NCBI GenBank assembly: GCA_030433355.1
Contig: JAUIMG010000008.1
Location: 1-64,000 of the forward strand
Direction of reading: 5' to 3'
DNA length: 64,000 nucleotides
Origin: Bacteroidia bacterium
GTDB lineage: Bacteria; Bacteroidota; Bacteroidia; Flavobacteriales_E; Vicingaceae
Under the pieces are notes generated by a model that saw nothing but the letters and a program-made list of their open reading frames with translations, ran no database searches and was not told the origin of the DNA. This document shows, one piece after another, positions 32,201-41,255 of the stretch. The position numbers and the translations under genes are program-made. The stretch's first letter is position 1, and every line of letters starts with the position of its first letter.

Positions 32201-32582
32201 TGATTATACTAAAGTTACAAATGATGGAGTAATTTATATCGGAACCCACGGCAGAGGAGCATTTAAAACAGATCAATTTGTTGGTTTAAATGAAAATACT
32301 AAGGATGCTAAATCGAAAAGATTTGAAAACTCATTCTCTGTGTATCCAAACCCTGCAATCGATAGAATGAATTTAAGTTTTGAAACATTGCAACAAGGAA
32401 ATGTTGAGATTCAATTATTTGATTTACAAGGTAAATTGGTACTTTCTGAACTTTATAGAAATCTAAGTAACGACAAATACAATCAAGTAATAGATATTTC
32501 TAATGTGCCTAATGGTACTTATATTGTAAGAGCTATTAGTGGAAACTCTGTAGCTTCATCTAAACTAATTGTATACAAATAA
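29265..32582 (+). CDS. Large T9SS-exported beta-propeller (BNR/sortilin-like) protein
   Basis: 1105 residues. A hydrophobic signal segment (5-22) lacks the common S-Q end. The bulk is composed of propeller blades with BNR-type Asp boxes (S-x-D-x-G-x-x-W, e.g. S-Q-D-A-G-V-N-W near 344 and S-F-D-A-A-A-T-W near 122), split by a beta-sandwich-like insertion around 600-760. The C-terminal about 80 residues are a T9SS type A sorting domain: S-V-Y-P-N-P-A, then V-E-I-Q-L-F-D-L-Q-G-K-L-V and N-V-P-N-G-T-Y-I-V-R. It should be secreted and surface-attached or released. Adhesin or hydrolase are both possible; no catalytic site is evident. Confidence 0.9.
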   Translation: MNVKKFTLFAAATIIVSLALFSSLDKPDYKYFPRNQSPLANAAGGFIEYIRTVKANQITGDINPSDIARARQQANKLTSNKSLNINWSFKGPDDVGGRTRAIVVDRNNTNHILACGVAGGVWESFDAAATWQPYDRNFTYAYVSTIVQDAAGDFYIGTGGHFEGGSNGAQFQNSKGRGYFFVGSGIHKLTGNETYETIVAPDYSVFNANAGVDWATIGEIVADPTEAGKLYVAANQGFKVIDINQNDTTITTPINYDQKCQDISIASNGNILVTFKEEDPGVNQPGRVYASTDDMQTWVMTEFPSIPGRVGPAGRIEGAIAPSDPNVMYLSITQTNSCLYGLYRSQDAGVNWELIEPGGSQANDPFGNAIQCQGYWDNMLAVSPSNSGKIFIGGVTLHTWEQSSVDPAPSNGSIRQIDVTINRYATNGFIIPNYVHADKHTMVFDPINPDIAYVGTDGGVAKSININSQSPTFNESNFGYGVTAFYDIGVNGNDLIIGGAQDNGSQLVGLEYNSNQSGLQVLGGDGFDAEMSVIDPAIGFASLYFNVTRRIQGIGNTLGNTNISTADPIGNNPFYGGICNPISCGGPFYTSIKLWESFDHAGSTDSVEFQEELRTPPPIPMGTVIEFEGNNNKSLQTYTLPNDIFPFDTITGGTSDTLTNLSNLTNNRIIINFDTIFIDTANLQLLVDKYDGTNEIVAFTFANEVSFNGTFGNQTTDILVFSDGNVDISYPQITFRYRYQVQDRVQSIFASANWAGPSPSGVPNTNQRNILITRDLLKVTPNPKWYNIAGENSTPDRITSTVLTMAFSRDGNYLFAGTSSGQVYRISDLDSLDSDATPSESNTTIFNIQRGVMAGKCKQIGSFGGRAVTGIAVDPNDANNVYVTLGNYGNSSSVARTNFALTAGDPVSTFTIVQGNLPSVPAYAVMIDKNDNDRVLIGTDLGVFATDEAFSATPANITWTEENTGLGRVPVFAIEQMVFDYTKVTNDGVIYIGTHGRGAFKTDQFVGLNENTKDAKSKRFENSFSVYPNPAIDRMNLSFETLQQGNVEIQLFDLQGKLVLSELYRNLSNDKYNQVIDISNVPNGTYIVRAISGNSVASSKLIVYK

Positions 32583-32600
32583 ATTGATATATTAATCTAG

Positions 32601-32635
32601 AAAAAAGGGACTGTTGATAAACAGTCCCTTTTTTT
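32601..32635. terminator. Strong intrinsic terminator
   Basis: Perfect 12-bp stem AAAGGGACTGTT / AACAGTCCCTTT with a GATA loop, followed by a run of T. It ends the large propeller gene and separates it from carB. Its presence argues against a longer carB reading from 32614. Confidence 0.92.
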
Positions 32636-32706
32636 ATATAACTATTTTACTGCATTCTTTCCAAATAAAAGTTAAGGCAGTAAATTCGCCATCTAAAAAT
32701 CAAACT

Positions 32707-35526
32707 ATGCCAAGGGACAAGTCAATTAAGCATACTTTAATAATCGGAAGTGGACCAATCGTAATTGGACAAGCTTGTGAATTTGATTATTCTGGTTCTC
32801 AAGCCTCACGTTCGTTGAGAGAAGAAGGAATTAAGGTAACTCTAATAAATTCGAATCCTGCTACTATTATGACAGATCCTGTTATGGCAGATAATATTTA
32901 TTTGGAGCCTCTAGAGTCAGATTCTATTGAGAAAATTCTTTCTGAGCATCCTGATATTGATGCAGTGCTCCCTACAATGGGCGGTCAAACAGCATTAAAC
33001 CTTGCAATTAAGTGCGACGAATTAGGTATCTGGGAGAAGCATAATGTGAAAATGATTGGAGTAGATATAGCTGCAATTAATATTACAGAAGATAGAGATG
33101 CCTTTAGAGATTTAATGATTGATATTGGAGTAGGTGTTGCCCCTTCAAAAATTGCTAATTCATTTTTAGAAGGAAAGAACTTTGCTCAAGAGATTGGTTT
33201 TCCATTAGTAATAAGACCATCCTTTACTTTAGGAGGCACAGGAGCTTCATTTGTACATACTGCCGAAGAGTTTGACAAACTCTTAACAAGAGGACTTCAT
33301 GCTTCTCCTATTCACGAAGTAATGATTGACAAGGCTGTACTTGGTTGGAAAGAGTATGAACTAGAATTATTAAGAGATTCTAATGATAATGTAATTATTA
33401 TATGTTCCATTGAAAATATGGACCCAATGGGAATCCATACAGGTGATTCGATAACTGTTGCTCCTGCAATGACTCTTTCTGATACTACGTATCAGAAAAT
33501 GAGAGATATGGCCATTCATATGATGCGTTCTATTGGAGATTTTGCAGGAGGCTGTAATGTACAGTTTGCTGTAAGTAATGATGAAAAAGAAGAAATTATA
33601 GCCATTGAAATTAACCCAAGAGTTTCTAGGTCTTCTGCCTTAGCATCTAAAGCCACAGGATACCCAATTGCTAAAATTGCTGCAAAACTTGCAATAGGCT
33701 ATCATTTAGATGAATTAAAAAATCAAATTACAGGAACAACCTCGGCTTACTTTGAGCCTACTTTAGACTACGTAATTGTTAAAATACCTAGATGGAACTT
33801 TGACAAATTTGATAGCCCGGAAAAAACACTAGGTCTTCAAATGAAATCAGTTGGGGAAGTGATGGGAATTGGAAGATCTTTTCAAGAAGCTCTTCAAAAA
33901 GCATGTCAGTCTTTAGAAATAAAAAGAAATGGTCTTGGTGCTGATGGCAAAGAATTAAAGGACCAAGATAAAATATTACATAGTCTAAAAAATCCAAGCT
34001 GGAATAGACTTTTTCATTTATACGATGCAATTAAACTAGGTATCCCACAATCAACTATTTATAAAGCTACTTTAATAGATCCTTGGTTTTTACGACAGAT
34101 TGAAGAAATGGTTAGTCTGGAAAGAGAAATTGAGAAGTTCAACTTAAAGACCTTACCAAAAGATATCCTTTTAGAAGCCAAACAAAAAGGCTATGCAGAT
34201 AGACAAATAGCTCATCTATTAAATTGTCTAGAAAGCGAGGTTTATGAAAAGAGAGAAGAGTTTAATATAAACAGAGTCTATAAGTTAGTAGATACCTGTG
34301 CTGCAGAATTTGAAGCGCAAACACCATATTACTATAGTACTTTCGAAGAAGAAAATGAATCTGTTGTTTCTGATAAGCCCAAAGTAATTGTTTTAGGTTC
34401 AGGACCGAATAGGATTGGTCAAGGAATAGAATTTGATTACTGTTGTGTTCATGGAATATTAGCAGCAAAAGAAGAAGGTTATGAAACAATAATGATTAAC
34501 TGTAATCCAGAAACTGTTTCCACAGACTTTGATACAGCCGATAAATTATACTTTGAGCCGGTTTTTTGGGAGCATATTTACGATATAATAAAACATGAAA
34601 AACCTGTAGGTGTAATTGTTCAACTTGGTGGACAAACCGCTCTAAAGTTAGCAGAAAAATTAGATAGATATGGTATTAATATCATTGGAACATCTTACAA
34701 AGCATTAGATTTAGCTGAAGATAGAGGAAGCTTCTCTGATTTACTTAAAGCGAATGATATTCCTTATCCTTTATATGGATCAATTGAAACAGCAGACGAA
34801 GCTATTGAATTAAGCAAAGAATTAGGATTTCCGCTATTAGTAAGACCGTCTTATGTATTAGGAGGTCAGAGTATGAAGATTGTGTTAAACGAAAAGGAAT
34901 TAGAACAGCATGTTGTAAATATTTTAAGAGATTTACCTGGAAATAAAATACTTTTAGATCACTTTTTGTCTGGCGCAATAGAGGCTGAGGCAGATGCAAT
35001 CTGTGATGGAGAAGATGTTTATATCATTGGTATAATGGAGCATATTGAACCTGCAGGAATACATTCTGGAGATTCTTATGCCGTACTTCCTGCCTTTGAT
35101 TTAAGTGATAATGTAATTAGCCAGATTAGAGATTATACAGAACGCATAGCGATTGCTCTTGAAACCAAAGGTTTGATAAACATTCAATTCGCTATAAAAG
35201 ATGAGAAGGTATACATAATTGAAGCTAACCCTAGAGCATCTAGAACAGTTCCTTTTATATCTAAAGCATATAAAGAGCCTTACGTAAATTATGCTACCAA
35301 AGTAATGTTGGGAGATAAAAAAGTAAAAGACTTCAACTTTAATCCTCAAGAAAAAGGGTATGCGATTAAAATACCTGTTTTCTCTTTTGATAAATTCCCT
35401 AATGTAAATAAAGAGTTAGGACCAGAAATGAAGTCAACTGGAGAAGCAATTCGATTTATAGACGACCTTAAGGATAAGTTTTTTAGAGAAATTTATTCTG
35501 AAAGAAATTTATATTTGAGTAAGTAA
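32707..35526 (+). CDS. carB: Carbamoyl-phosphate synthase large subunit, without the regulatory domain
   Basis: 939 residues from the ATG at 32707 (an in-frame ATG at 32614 lies in the terminator). The enzyme makes carbamoyl phosphate for pyrimidine and arginine synthesis. Two homologous ATP-grasp halves are evident: the first opens I-I-G-S-G-P-I-V-I-G-Q, the second V-L-G-S-G-P-N-R-I-G-Q-G-I-E-F-D-Y. Each carries its carbamate- or bicarbonate-phosphorylating site (N-P-R-x-S-R-S-S-A-L; N-P-R-A-S-R-T-V-P-F). It stops directly after G-P-E-M-K-S-T-G-E, where the roughly 140-residue MGS-like allosteric domain of the E. coli enzyme would begin. Such short forms appear to be normal in flavobacteria. 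The small subunit carA is not adjacent. Confidence 0.97.
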   Translation: MPRDKSIKHTLIIGSGPIVIGQACEFDYSGSQASRSLREEGIKVTLINSNPATIMTDPVMADNIYLEPLESDSIEKILSEHPDIDAVLPTMGGQTALNLAIKCDELGIWEKHNVKMIGVDIAAINITEDRDAFRDLMIDIGVGVAPSKIANSFLEGKNFAQEIGFPLVIRPSFTLGGTGASFVHTAEEFDKLLTRGLHASPIHEVMIDKAVLGWKEYELELLRDSNDNVIIICSIENMDPMGIHTGDSITVAPAMTLSDTTYQKMRDMAIHMMRSIGDFAGGCNVQFAVSNDEKEEIIAIEINPRVSRSSALASKATGYPIAKIAAKLAIGYHLDELKNQITGTTSAYFEPTLDYVIVKIPRWNFDKFDSPEKTLGLQMKSVGEVMGIGRSFQEALQKACQSLEIKRNGLGADGKELKDQDKILHSLKNPSWNRLFHLYDAIKLGIPQSTIYKATLIDPWFLRQIEEMVSLEREIEKFNLKTLPKDILLEAKQKGYADRQIAHLLNCLESEVYEKREEFNINRVYKLVDTCAAEFEAQTPYYYSTFEEENESVVSDKPKVIVLGSGPNRIGQGIEFDYCCVHGILAAKEEGYETIMINCNPETVSTDFDTADKLYFEPVFWEHIYDIIKHEKPVGVIVQLGGQTALKLAEKLDRYGINIIGTSYKALDLAEDRGSFSDLLKANDIPYPLYGSIETADEAIELSKELGFPLLVRPSYVLGGQSMKIVLNEKELEQHVVNILRDLPGNKILLDHFLSGAIEAEADAICDGEDVYIIGIMEHIEPAGIHSGDSYAVLPAFDLSDNVISQIRDYTERIAIALETKGLINIQFAIKDEKVYIIEANPRASRTVPFISKAYKEPYVNYATKVMLGDKKVKDFNFNPQEKGYAIKIPVFSFDKFPNVNKELGPEMKSTGEAIRFIDDLKDKFFREIYSERNLYLSK

Positions 35527-35765
35527 TGATTTATCAAGCAGGCCTAGTTTCTTTATTTAGAACAATTTTTGTTCTAGCACTGCTGTACTATGGGATACGA
35601 CTTTTCTTTAGGTATATTTATCCTTATCTTTTTAATTCTTCTAAATCGAAAACAAATTCTACCACCTTTGATGCTAAGGATAGACAGAAGAGGAAACATA
35701 AGTCTGATTCATTAGGTGAATATGTAGACTATGAAGAGGTAGAAGATGATGATATAAATAAATAA
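35526..35765 (+). CDS. DUF4834 family small membrane protein
   Basis: 79 residues. One N-terminal membrane helix (about 6-30) precedes a basic then strongly acidic tail ending Y-E-E-V-E-D-D-D. The ATG overlaps the carB stop by one base, so translation is coupled. The layout and the R-x-F-F-R-Y-x-x-P-Y-L-F junction fit DUF4834, a Bacteroidota family often beside the YfhO-like gene that follows here. Function unknown. Confidence 0.8.
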   Translation: MIYQAGLVSLFRTIFVLALLYYGIRLFFRYIYPYLFNSSKSKTNSTTFDAKDRQKRKHKSDSLGEYVDYEEVEDDDINK

Positions 35766-35767
35766 GT

Positions 35768-38473
35768 ATGAATCTAAAAAAATATATACCCCAACTTTTA
35801 GCAGTAGTAATTTTTCTTGGAATAGCTATAGCTTACTTTTATCCTGCTATTCAGGGTTATAGAATTAAGCAAACTGACATCAAACAACATAAAGGGATGT
35901 CTCAAGAGCTTAAAAGTCACAAAGCTAAGTTTGATGAAGAACCCTTATGGATAGGTAATATGTTCTCTGGTATGCCTGCATATCAAGTTTCAACGGTTAG
36001 GTATTCTGGCAATATCCTAGATGTTTTTCATAAAATAATGACTTTAGGCTTTCCTTACCCTATAGGGCTTTTATTTCTATATTTAATTGGGTTTTATATT
36101 TTATTGTTATGTCTACGTATAAATCCATGGATAGCAATAATCGGAGCAATAGCCTTCGCTTTTTCCTCCTATTTTATCATCATTATTGAAGCAGGACATA
36201 CTTCTAAAGCTTTTGCTATTGCTTATATGGCGCCTTTGTTAGGTGGAATAATTTCTCTCTTAAGGGGTAGAGTATGGTTGGGCTTAGTGCTCACTTCCAT
36301 TTTCATGGGATTAGAGTTATATGCAAATCACCTTCAAATTACCTATTATCTTGCTTTTGTTATTGCAATTGTTATTGTAGGAGAGAGTATCGCTATATTT
36401 AAAAAAGAAGGCCCAACTACTTTCTTGAAACGGATTGGATTAATTTTTGTTGGAGTTTTAATCGGTTTGCTTCCTAATCTTGGAAATATTTTAACCACTT
36501 ACGAATACTCTAAATCATCTACTAGAAGTCTAACAGAGTTAACTGTGCAAGCTGATGGTACTTCCAATAAAGAAATCAAGAGTAGTGGTTTAGATAAAGA
36601 TTACATAACCAGATGGAGCTATGGTATTGGGGAGTCTTTCACTTTTCTTCTTCCAAATGCAAAAGGGGGGAAATCTGGTGCAATTTTGGGAATTGAAGAG
36701 GATATTGAAAGAATAAGAAAAGAAGATCCTACTTTCTTTAACTTTTTAGTAAGCCAATATCAGAATAATAAATATATCGTAGATACTTATTGGGGAAACC
36801 AACCTTTTACTTCAGGCCCTGTCTATTTAGGTATTATTATCTGCTTTTTAGCATTTTTGGCACTATTTACAATAAGAACTCCTCTTGCTATTAGTTTATC
36901 AGTAGCAGGACTTCTTGCTTTACTACTCTCTTGGGGTAATAATTTGATGTGGCTTTCAGAATTTTTTATCGACTATTTTCCAATGTATAACAAATTTAGA
37001 GCAGTATCTATGATGCTTGTTTTAGTTGAGTTAGTAATACCTGTGTTAGCAATTTTATTCCTTCAATGGTTGGTAGATAACAAAGCGGAAGTTCTTCGTA
37101 ATAAAAAGAGATATCTTTCTATTAGTGGTTTTTTTGTTGGAGTTTTAGTTGTATTTTATATCAGCCCAGATAGCTTTTTTGATTTCTTGAGTGAAAAAGA
37201 TCAAACTCAAATTCAAAAACTAATTCAAAAGTCTCCTGAAAATACAGATGGTATCTATAGAAATTTTGAAAAAGTTGAAAACTATAGAATGGAAGTTTTT
37301 AAGAGCGATATAGGGAATTCCCTTAAATTCTTAGTTCTTGCCATTGTCTTAATCTCTCTATTTGTAATGGATAAGTTAAAGTCAGCTCTCTTTATTGCAG
37401 GTATGGGAGTTTTAGTATTTATCGACTTATGGATGGTTGATAAAGATTATTTGAATAATGAAGAGAAACCAGGTGCTAGAGCTAGTGCAGGAGATAGATA
37501 TCTTAAATATGAAAAAGTGCAGCAGCAGGTTTATCCGCATGTTGCAAGTCCTGTAGATCAAGCAATTCTGCAAAATGAATTGCAATTGAATCCACAGATT
37601 CAGAATATAATAAATGAAGATATCCAAGAACTAAAAAGAGAAAACCCAAGACCTCCTAAGGGAGAACTTGAAGCAATCCAATTCACGAACTTGATGCGTA
37701 ATACTCATTATAGAGTATTAAATACCTTAAAAAGGCTAGATGAAGATGCACAAACTGCTTACTTTCATAAAACCTTAGGTGGATACCATGGTGCTAAAAT
37801 GAAAAAATATCAGGAATTGGTAGACTTTGAATTAGGAATGGAGCACTTTCAATTGAGAAATGCATTTATCGAAGGAGGTCAACAAATGGTATTGCAAATG
37901 CTTCCTCAAATGAACGTTACCAATATGTTGAACGCTAAATATATCCTAGGAGCTGAAAAAACAAAAGATGGTAACAGGCTTACTTATCTCGAAAATCCAT
38001 ATAGATTAGGGAATGCTTGGTTTGTAGATGAAGTGGAAATTGTAGATAATGCCGATGATGAAATTATGGCTTTAGAGACTCTAAATCCTTCTAAAAAAGC
38101 GGTGAGCAGAACTGAGTTTTCAGACCAATTGAGTGGTGTTCAAAATGGGAATGGTAAAATAGAGTTAACTTCTTATCTACCTAATGAACTTAAATACACT
38201 TATTCTTCCGATTCAAAGCAGCTAATTGTGTTCTCAGAGATATATTATGAAAAAGGATGGAATGCTTACGTAAATGGTAAATTAACTCCACACTTGAAGG
38301 TAAATTATATACTTAGAGGTTTAGTGGTAGACTCAGGAGATGGAGAAATTGTATTTAAGTTTGAACCTACTACCTATGCTATTGGAAAGGCAACTACTTG
38401 GGTAGGATCAATCAGTATTCTTATCTTAATTTCTTTATTAGTTTATAAGAGAGTTCTACCTCAAAAAAGCTAA
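35768..38473 (+). CDS. YfhO-like GT-C membrane protein
   Basis: 901 residues with about a dozen membrane helices, mainly in 8-550, and one more at the C-terminus (about 875-893). The first loop has Q-T-D-I-K-Q near 36-41, and a large soluble region covers about 560-865. It is of the size and pattern of the Bacteroidota YfhO family, thought to be GT-C glycosyltransferases. Its donor is unknown. It starts two bases after the DUF4834 stop and is followed one base later by a GT-B enzyme, suggesting a shared role in surface glycan or glycoprotein modification. Confidence 0.85.
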   Translation: MNLKKYIPQLLAVVIFLGIAIAYFYPAIQGYRIKQTDIKQHKGMSQELKSHKAKFDEEPLWIGNMFSGMPAYQVSTVRYSGNILDVFHKIMTLGFPYPIGLLFLYLIGFYILLLCLRINPWIAIIGAIAFAFSSYFIIIIEAGHTSKAFAIAYMAPLLGGIISLLRGRVWLGLVLTSIFMGLELYANHLQITYYLAFVIAIVIVGESIAIFKKEGPTTFLKRIGLIFVGVLIGLLPNLGNILTTYEYSKSSTRSLTELTVQADGTSNKEIKSSGLDKDYITRWSYGIGESFTFLLPNAKGGKSGAILGIEEDIERIRKEDPTFFNFLVSQYQNNKYIVDTYWGNQPFTSGPVYLGIIICFLAFLALFTIRTPLAISLSVAGLLALLLSWGNNLMWLSEFFIDYFPMYNKFRAVSMMLVLVELVIPVLAILFLQWLVDNKAEVLRNKKRYLSISGFFVGVLVVFYISPDSFFDFLSEKDQTQIQKLIQKSPENTDGIYRNFEKVENYRMEVFKSDIGNSLKFLVLAIVLISLFVMDKLKSALFIAGMGVLVFIDLWMVDKDYLNNEEKPGARASAGDRYLKYEKVQQQVYPHVASPVDQAILQNELQLNPQIQNIINEDIQELKRENPRPPKGELEAIQFTNLMRNTHYRVLNTLKRLDEDAQTAYFHKTLGGYHGAKMKKYQELVDFELGMEHFQLRNAFIEGGQQMVLQMLPQMNVTNMLNAKYILGAEKTKDGNRLTYLENPYRLGNAWFVDEVEIVDNADDEIMALETLNPSKKAVSRTEFSDQLSGVQNGNGKIELTSYLPNELKYTYSSDSKQLIVFSEIYYEKGWNAYVNGKLTPHLKVNYILRGLVVDSGDGEIVFKFEPTTYAIGKATTWVGSISILILISLLVYKRVLPQKS

Positions 38474-38474
38474 G

Positions 38475-39773
38475 TTGAAAAAAGTCTTAATAATTGCATA
38501 TTATTGGCCGCCAAGTGGTGGTTCAGGAGTTCAAAGATGGCTTAAATTTTCTAAGTACTTACCAACTTTTAATTGGCAACCTATTATATACACTCCTGAA
38601 AATCCTGACTTTTCAATACAAGATTTAAGTTTAGAAAAGGATATTCCAAAAGAAGCAACTGTTTTAAAACGTCCAATATGGGAACCATATTCTTGGTATA
38701 AGAAGTTTTTGAAATCAAGTAAAGCTAAAGTTTCTAATTCAGGAGTGGTAGATACAAACTCTAAATCATTCTTTAATTATATAGCAAATTGGATTAGGGG
38801 GAATATTTTTATACCGGATCCTAAAGTATATTGGGTAAAACCATCTGTGAAGTACTTAAAGGAATATTTAAAGCAGAATAGAATAGATGTTATAATTAGC
38901 ACTGGTACTCCGCATAGCATGCACTTAATACCTCTTGCTCTTTGCAAGGAGTTGGATATTCCTTGGATTGCAGACTTTAGAGATCCATGGTCTCAACTAG
39001 ACATGCTAGATAATTATCACATTACTAAAAGCAATAAGAAAAAGTACCAAGAGCTTGAAAGAGCAGTTTTAAAAAGCGCTGATGTTTCTATTACTACCAG
39101 CTGGACATGGGCCAATGATTTTAAAAAGCTTGGAGCAAATAGAGTGGAGACTATAACCAATGGATATGATGCATCTGACTTTAGGCAGACTAGTATAAAA
39201 AGTGAAAAGTTCGTTATTTCTCACTTCGGATTAATGAATCACTTGAGAAGTCCAAAGCAGTTTTTTAATGCTCTTGATGAAGCTTCAAAAATGAATGCCT
39301 CTTTATTAGAAGATTTAGAAATACACCTTGGTGGTACTATTGATCCAAATATTCGAAAAGAAATAGAATCCTACCAAGAATTAAAAGACAAAGTTGTCTT
39401 TTATGACTATTTATCTCATCCTGAGGTTATACAATGGTATCATAAGTCATCTATTCTTCTTCTCTTATTATTTAATTCAGAAAGCGGAAAGGGGAATATA
39501 CCAGGCAAGGTGTTTGAGTACCTAGCCACCCAAAAACCAATCATTGCTTTTGGGCCGCATAAAGGAGATGCATATCAAATTATGGAAGAAACTTCAAATA
39601 GTTATTTTGAATATGACCAAGTAGACATTATTTCTTTAAAAGAAAATATATTATCTATTTATGAGGATTGGAAGTCCGGAAAAGAAAGTGAAAATAAAGA
39701 GGACATTGAGAGCTATAGCAGAGAAAATCTTAGCAGACAGTTGGTTAGTATTTTAGAAGAGATTACCTCTTAA
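38475..39773 (+). CDS. GT-B (GT4-like) glycosyltransferase
   Basis: 432 residues, TTG start one base after the YfhO stop. The N-terminal domain starts V-L-I-I-A-Y-Y-W-P-P-S-G-G-S-G-V-Q-R-W, the glycine-rich acceptor loop of GT4-like enzymes. A central I-A-D-F-R-D-P-W motif follows. The C-terminal domain has I-T-N-G-Y-D near 225 and the nucleotide-sugar E-x(7)-E-type region around G-K-V-F-E-Y-L-A (about 352). Soluble. Its 3' end overlaps the convergent flippase gene by 11 bases. Confidence 0.9.
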   Translation: MKKVLIIAYYWPPSGGSGVQRWLKFSKYLPTFNWQPIIYTPENPDFSIQDLSLEKDIPKEATVLKRPIWEPYSWYKKFLKSSKAKVSNSGVVDTNSKSFFNYIANWIRGNIFIPDPKVYWVKPSVKYLKEYLKQNRIDVIISTGTPHSMHLIPLALCKELDIPWIADFRDPWSQLDMLDNYHITKSNKKKYQELERAVLKSADVSITTSWTWANDFKKLGANRVETITNGYDASDFRQTSIKSEKFVISHFGLMNHLRSPKQFFNALDEASKMNASLLEDLEIHLGGTIDPNIRKEIESYQELKDKVVFYDYLSHPEVIQWYHKSSILLLLLFNSESGKGNIPGKVFEYLATQKPIIAFGPHKGDAYQIMEETSNSYFEYDQVDIISLKENILSIYEDWKSGKESENKEDIESYSRENLSRQLVSILEEITS

Positions 39774-41253
39774 TTTTTAGTTTCTCTAAGACAAGAAAAG
39801 TTAGCTTATTTAAATCTTTAGAAACTCCAAGTTTTAAATGCAAGAATATATAGATTGCAGAGATTAAAGAGGATTTATAAATAATATCAAGGAGAGGGAT
39901 TTTTGTAGTTGGTAGTGCCATTCCAATTCCAAAAAGAGATAATCCAATGCTTATAGAAATAAGAGTTTTTAATGTAAAAGGCTGAATACTTAACTTATTC
40001 CAAACTAAGAAGTATTTGATAATATTAAAGACAACGATAGAAATGAAAGTTGCCAGTGCAGCTCCATTGATTCCATAAATGGGAATAAAAATTTCATTAT
40101 TTACTATAGCTAAAACAATTAAAATAATCATGATTACAACATTCCACTTATAAAAGTTAGACATCAAGATAATTTCAGTGTTAATTCCAGTAGCCATATC
40201 GAACATGACCGCTAATCCTATAAACAATACTACATATTTCCCAGTAGCATAAGTTTCAGAATTAGGAATAAGCTCAAATAAGGAATCAATATTAATCCAA
40301 ACACAAGTAAATAGTAAACCACCAATAATGAGCTGAATTAAGGATGACTTTTTATAAAGGTCTTCAACTTCATCTATTTTGTTGTTTTTTAGTGCTTTAC
40401 CAACTACAGGAAGTGAAATTAGGTTGAGTGACCTTTTAGGCATTTCTATTGCTAATCCAATATAAAGTGCAATTGTATATATGCCCGTGTTCGCCAGGTC
40501 TAGCTTTGAGGCAATCATCCAACTATCAATCTTAGTTACTATCATTCCTGCAAAACCGCTAAGAATAATATACATTCCATAGATCAAAGATTCTTTAATC
40601 ATTGATTTAGATAAAAATTTCAATGACCATTTAATTTTTATGCTTTGCAATTGTTTGAGATAAACCAGCATAAGAACTAGATTTATTCCAAATGCTACTA
40701 CAAAACCATAAATTAGAAAGTCTTGCTCTAATTTTGAAAGGCTGTAGATCAAAACTACAATTACAATCAAAATTCTAAGAATAACCTCTTTGAAAAACTT
40801 AGGCATCGCTACCCTTAACTGAGCTCTTGAAAAAGCATCGGCAATGTTTCTTCCTACCAAGATGAAAGAAAAGGGAACTAAAACGAATAGATAGTCAACA
40901 AAAAGAGCAGAATTCTCAGAAAAAGCATCAATAACAAGATTTCTTGCTAGGAATAGTAATAGCATTGCTATTAAAAAACCAAAAGCAGGAATCAGTAGAA
41001 TAAAGTATAAAAATGAACCTAACTTCTTCTTTTCATTTTTAACATAAGGATAGTATTTAAGAATGACACCATTTACTCCCATTTGAGCTAGAGGGGCAAT
41101 AATAAGGGAAACATTAGTAAGTAAGGAAATCAAGCCAATTTCACTAGCCTCAAGAAATCTAGGGTATAACCATAAGGTATTAAATGCTCCTAATAAAACT
41201 CCAAAATAAGCTACAATGGAAGTTTTAATACCTTGCCTTCTTATTACACCCAT
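39763..41253 (-). CDS. Wzx-like polysaccharide flippase
   Basis: 496 residues, 12-14 membrane helices through the whole length, of the MATE/MVF polysaccharide-transporter superfamily. The start M-G-V-I-R-R-Q-G-I-K-T-S-I-V-A-Y matches the amphipathic opening of such proteins. It probably moves lipid-linked oligosaccharides across the inner membrane. It is the last gene of the nonulosonate operon and lies two bases after the aminotransferase, so the exported glycan probably contains that sugar. Confidence 0.9.
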   Translation of the reverse strand: MGVIRRQGIKTSIVAYFGVLLGAFNTLWLYPRFLEASEIGLISLLTNVSLIIAPLAQMGVNGVILKYYPYVKNEKKKLGSFLYFILLIPAFGFLIAMLLLFLARNLVIDAFSENSALFVDYLFVLVPFSFILVGRNIADAFSRAQLRVAMPKFFKEVILRILIVIVVLIYSLSKLEQDFLIYGFVVAFGINLVLMLVYLKQLQSIKIKWSLKFLSKSMIKESLIYGMYIILSGFAGMIVTKIDSWMIASKLDLANTGIYTIALYIGLAIEMPKRSLNLISLPVVGKALKNNKIDEVEDLYKKSSLIQLIIGGLLFTCVWINIDSLFELIPNSETYATGKYVVLFIGLAVMFDMATGINTEIILMSNFYKWNVVIMIILIVLAIVNNEIFIPIYGINGAALATFISIVVFNIIKYFLVWNKLSIQPFTLKTLISISIGLSLFGIGMALPTTKIPLLDIIYKSSLISAIYIFLHLKLGVSKDLNKLTFLVLEKLKIKR

Positions 41254-41255
41254 AT

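Noticed and set aside
32614-32706. Longer CarB N-terminus
   Set aside because: The extra codons start inside a strong terminator hairpin. The ATG at 32707 gives the usual start a few residues before the I-I-G-S-G-P motif.
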